A DNA stretch of 64,000 nucleotides from Acanthamoeba castellanii str. Neff. Lineage: Eukaryota > Discosea > Longamoebia > Acanthamoebidae. The position numbers and the translations under genes are program-made. The stretch lies in contig NW_004457391.1 in the NCBI RefSeq assembly GCF_000313135.1, positions 153,237 to 217,236 on the forward strand, written 5' to 3'. The notes under the pieces are model-generated. The model had not been told where the DNA came from. It ran no database searches and worked only from the letters and a program-made list of their open reading frames with translations. Every line of letters begins with the position of its first letter. Position 1 is the first letter of the stretch. Below, one piece after another: positions 61,577 through 64,000 of this stretch.

Positions 61577-62558
61577 TTAGGCCTCGAGCTTCTTGGCGTG
61601 GCTGGCCTTCTTCTGGGCAACGCGGGCCTGGCGCTGCTTGAGCGACCTCTTGGCGGGAGCCCAGCGCTTGGCGACGACGGGCTGAGCGGGGGCGGCCTGA
61701 AAATAAAGAATGCAAATGTTATACGACGATTCGAAAAAAATGACAACGAAAGAAGAGTCGAAAGGGAAGGGGAGTGTGAATGCTTACCTTCTTCTGGTGG
61801 GCGGGGTTGGCACGGATGGCCTTGTGGACGTTCTCGTAGAGGGTCTTGACATCCTCGGGCTTGACGCCGTTCTTGATGTACTGCGAGAACTGCTTGGCGT
61901 ACTTCTCGGGGTTCTCCTCGGCGAGCTGCTTCATGTAGTCGGCAACGTGGCCACCGAAGATGTACTTCCTGAAGACCTCAGCGTTGAGCTTCTTCTTCTC
62001 AGCGGAGTAGCCGGCGAAGCGGGTGTCCGAGTGGGGGATGTCGAGGCCACCATCGCAGGCACCCTTGAGCGAGGCGAAGAGCTTGGCACCAGTCGAGGTG
62101 CGGGCAAGGCCGGAATCGAGGGTGGCCTTGAAGGGCTTGGGACCCTCAATCTCGTCGAGGTTGTACGACCAGTCCTCACCGGTGACCTCGGTCTTACCCT
62201 GGTACTTCTCGGCCAGGTTGAGCTTGGTCAGATGCCTGCGGGCGAGCAGGAGGCCGGTGGCGTAGCAAGCGGCGTAGTTGGTCAGACCGGTCTTGAGGCC
62301 GTAGCGGGGGAGCTCGTGAGAGTAGGCAGCGGTCATGATCATGTCACCCTTGATCTTGGCGTAGGCGATCTGGCAGATGATGTCCTTGTTGGTCACGCGG
62401 ACGACCAGGCGGTACTTGGGCGTGTTGTACTTGTTCTTGGCCTGGATGATCATCTTGTTACGGGCCTGGTAGTCCGTCTTGCCCTCACGCCTTCGCCTGT
62501 ACTTGACCTGGTACCTCTTGAAGTACGACCTGTTCTTGACCACCTTGACGAATCCCAT
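61577..62558 (-). CDS. RPL5: 60S ribosomal protein L5 (uL18)
   Basis: Exons 62558-61788 and 61696-61577 join in phase 0 and give 296 aa, the usual length. It starts [20 protein letters not shown] and contains [68 protein letters not shown] [17 protein letters not shown] and [14 protein letters not shown], ending [12 protein letters not shown]. It binds 5S rRNA with L11 in the central protuberance of the large subunit. A single intron lies near the 3' end. The coding sequence is highly biased, as expected for a strongly expressed gene. Confidence 0.97.
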
Positions 62559-62766
62559 GATGCTGAAGTTGATCGATCCGCCCGACGAGAAGGATGAACG
62601 ATAAGAGGAGAGGGAAAAGAGAGAAAGACTTGCGGCTGCCCTTCCCGCTTTTTGTCCGCCAGACCTGCCGCCTCACATTCCCCGATAATTCCTGAATTTT
62701 GATGTCCCACTGTTTTCGTTTATTGAAACAATTTCTTGAAATGGGACAAAGCATGGCACAAGCAAG
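62559..62766. promoter_or_regulatory. Short shared promoter between divergent genes
   Basis: Only 208 bp separate the ATG of RPL5 (-) from that of the nucleotidyltransferase (+), so it must hold both promoters. No TATA box is evident; the AT-rich stretch at 62680-62740 is the likely core. Confidence 0.5.
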
Positions 62767-64000
62767 ATGAATGGAGATGGTGGGCAGCAGCCTTGCAGGC
62801 TCTCGCGATTGTGTGCCCTGTTGGGAATTCGAGAGGAGGAGGTACTGAACGTGTACCTCGTGGGTAGCCGGCTGTTTGGCATTCACAAGACCCACGCGGA
62901 CTACGATCTCAAGGTGGTCATCTCCGACTCCTCGTCCTACGCGGGTCCGTCGGACGTGCAGAAGGGCGACGGTGCCGGGGGCTTCGAAGTCGATGCCCAC
63001 ATCTACCCCCTGCGCACCTTCCTCGAACGCATCGAAGACCAGGACCCGCAGGTGCTCACCTGCCTCTTCCTCCCAAACAACAATAAAAACGCCGCTACAA
63101 CGTTGAGCCTCGACGCCACCGCCACCAATGCCGCCGATGAGTGGGTGTGGAAGGAGACGATTAAGGTGGAGTACTTCGTGCGGCTCACGAAGCTCTACCG
63201 CTCGGTCTACCACGAGGCCGACACGAACTGGTCCAAGGCCTTCCGTCTGTGGCGGCGGCGGGACCGGATTGTCGCCGCGCTCGAGGCGGGCGACACATCG
63301 AGCCTCACAGCAGGCGGCGGACGGGACGAAGACAACGACCCCGCGCTCCTGCACTACCGCGCGCGCAAGTGTATCGTGCACGCCATCCGCTTTGCCCAGT
63401 TTGGGCACCAGATCGCGCAGCACGGAGCCATCACCGACTAGTGCGCTCCTCGGTCTCCCTTTCTTCTTTTTGTGGTGCCGCTGTCGCTCATTCTCCTCTT
63501 CGTTTGGTGGTCGTCGTCACAGCAAGGTGGCGAACGACCTGTTCTACGAGCTCCTGCCCGAGAAGAACGAAGCCAAAAGCGAAAGCGAAAGCGAAGCCGC
63601 GACGCTGCATCCTCCCCAGTACTATGAAGCCAAATACGAACCGACGCTGCGCTCGCTCATTCGGCAGCTCAAGGCCTACGTCACGCGCGAGGTAGAAGCA
63701 GCCGAAAAGAAGGAGGGAGACGACCCGTTGGCCTCCCTCCTCAACCAAAACACCCACTCGCGGCGGTACGCACCGGCTCCTCCTCCGTGCAGCTCTTTTT
63801 GGCATTGGCTCGGCATTGCTCACTCGTCGTTGCTCTTCTGTCGTGGAAAGAGAAAGGGAAAGGCCAAAGGAAAGAAGGACGAACTGCAGCTCGGCCAAAC
63901 GAGCGAGTTGCATCGGGTCCTTGCCTACTTGAACCACCCCGACGGCGGCCTACGCGGTCTGTGCCGTTACTTTGGGGTAAGCGCGCGCGCCACAGCCCAA
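62767..64000 (+). CDS. Predicted nucleotidyltransferase (3' end outside window)
   Basis: Exons 62767-63440, 63523-63765 and 63853-63976; the donor GTAAGC at 63977 shows that the gene goes on beyond the window. The N-terminus has VYLVGSRLFGIHKTHADYDL, which fits the nucleotidyltransferase pattern GS...DxD; a third acidic residue could be VDAH. Helical parts follow (WVWKETIKVEYFVRLTKLYR; HYRARKCIVHAIRFAQFG), then DLFYELLPEKNE and HRVLAYLNHPDG. The order resembles minimal nucleotidyltransferases of the predicted NTase superfamily. The substrate is unknown. The MNGDGG start is chosen because the conserved core begins about 30 residues later. Confidence 0.65.

Overview
The window looks like genomic DNA of a GC-rich amoebozoan, most probably Acanthamoeba. 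Genes are dense (about one per 2-3 kb), carry many short GT-AG introns of roughly 50-130 nt, have strongly GC-biased third codon positions, and encode clearly eukaryotic proteins. Introns are packed with CACGACAC, CACACA and GTGTGTGCG simple repeats. Two 21-N runs (38119-38139 and 54081-54101) mark a draft assembly. Exon borders below were read by eye from splice signals, phase and family conservation; they are predictions.

Left part (1-28 kb). On the + strand lie the 3' half of a TSG101/VPS23-like ESCRT-I subunit, an NPL4-like Cdc48 cofactor, an MJ1316-Nudix-RanBP2 zinc-finger protein and a membrane-anchored JmjC protein. On the - strand lie a 69-residue secreted peptide, a Gln/His/Ser-rich nuclear-type protein, a plant-type FHA-AAA ATPase, the ribosome-quality-control ligase listerin (about 7.7 kb) and a tail-anchored coiled-coil protein.

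Middle island (about 28.4-36.2 kb). Composition changes abruptly. Two blocks (about 28.4-30.05 and 32.7-36.2 kb) are AT-richer and almost free of CpG; they hold a dead Tc1/mariner-like transposase fragment and several unrecognised charged or low-complexity genes. Between them sits a CpG-rich segment with an apparently intact PD-(D/E)xK nuclease plus protein-kinase-like fusion, the architecture known from Crinkler-type effector C-termini. A decayed copy of part of its kinase domain and a second gene with a nuclease-like block lie next to it. This island is the most interesting part of the window.

Right part (36.2-64 kb). FRA10AC1 (+) is followed by a long run of - strand genes: an unrecognised acidic protein, a polyQ zinc-finger protein with a 37-nt intron, two tandem secreted phospholipase A2-like genes flanking a 73-residue membrane protein, a UCH-family deubiquitinase, a seven-transmembrane receptor, a diacylglycerol kinase, a von Willebrand A protein, a RecQ helicase, a PX-SDR fusion and ribosomal protein L5. 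A nucleotidyltransferase (+) runs off the right edge.

Several genes act in ubiquitin, ER or ribosome quality control (TSG101, NPL4, listerin, UCH), but there is no operon-like arrangement and the shared theme may be chance. Single-base frame breaks at about 12527, 27860 and 32810 look like assembly indels or early decay.
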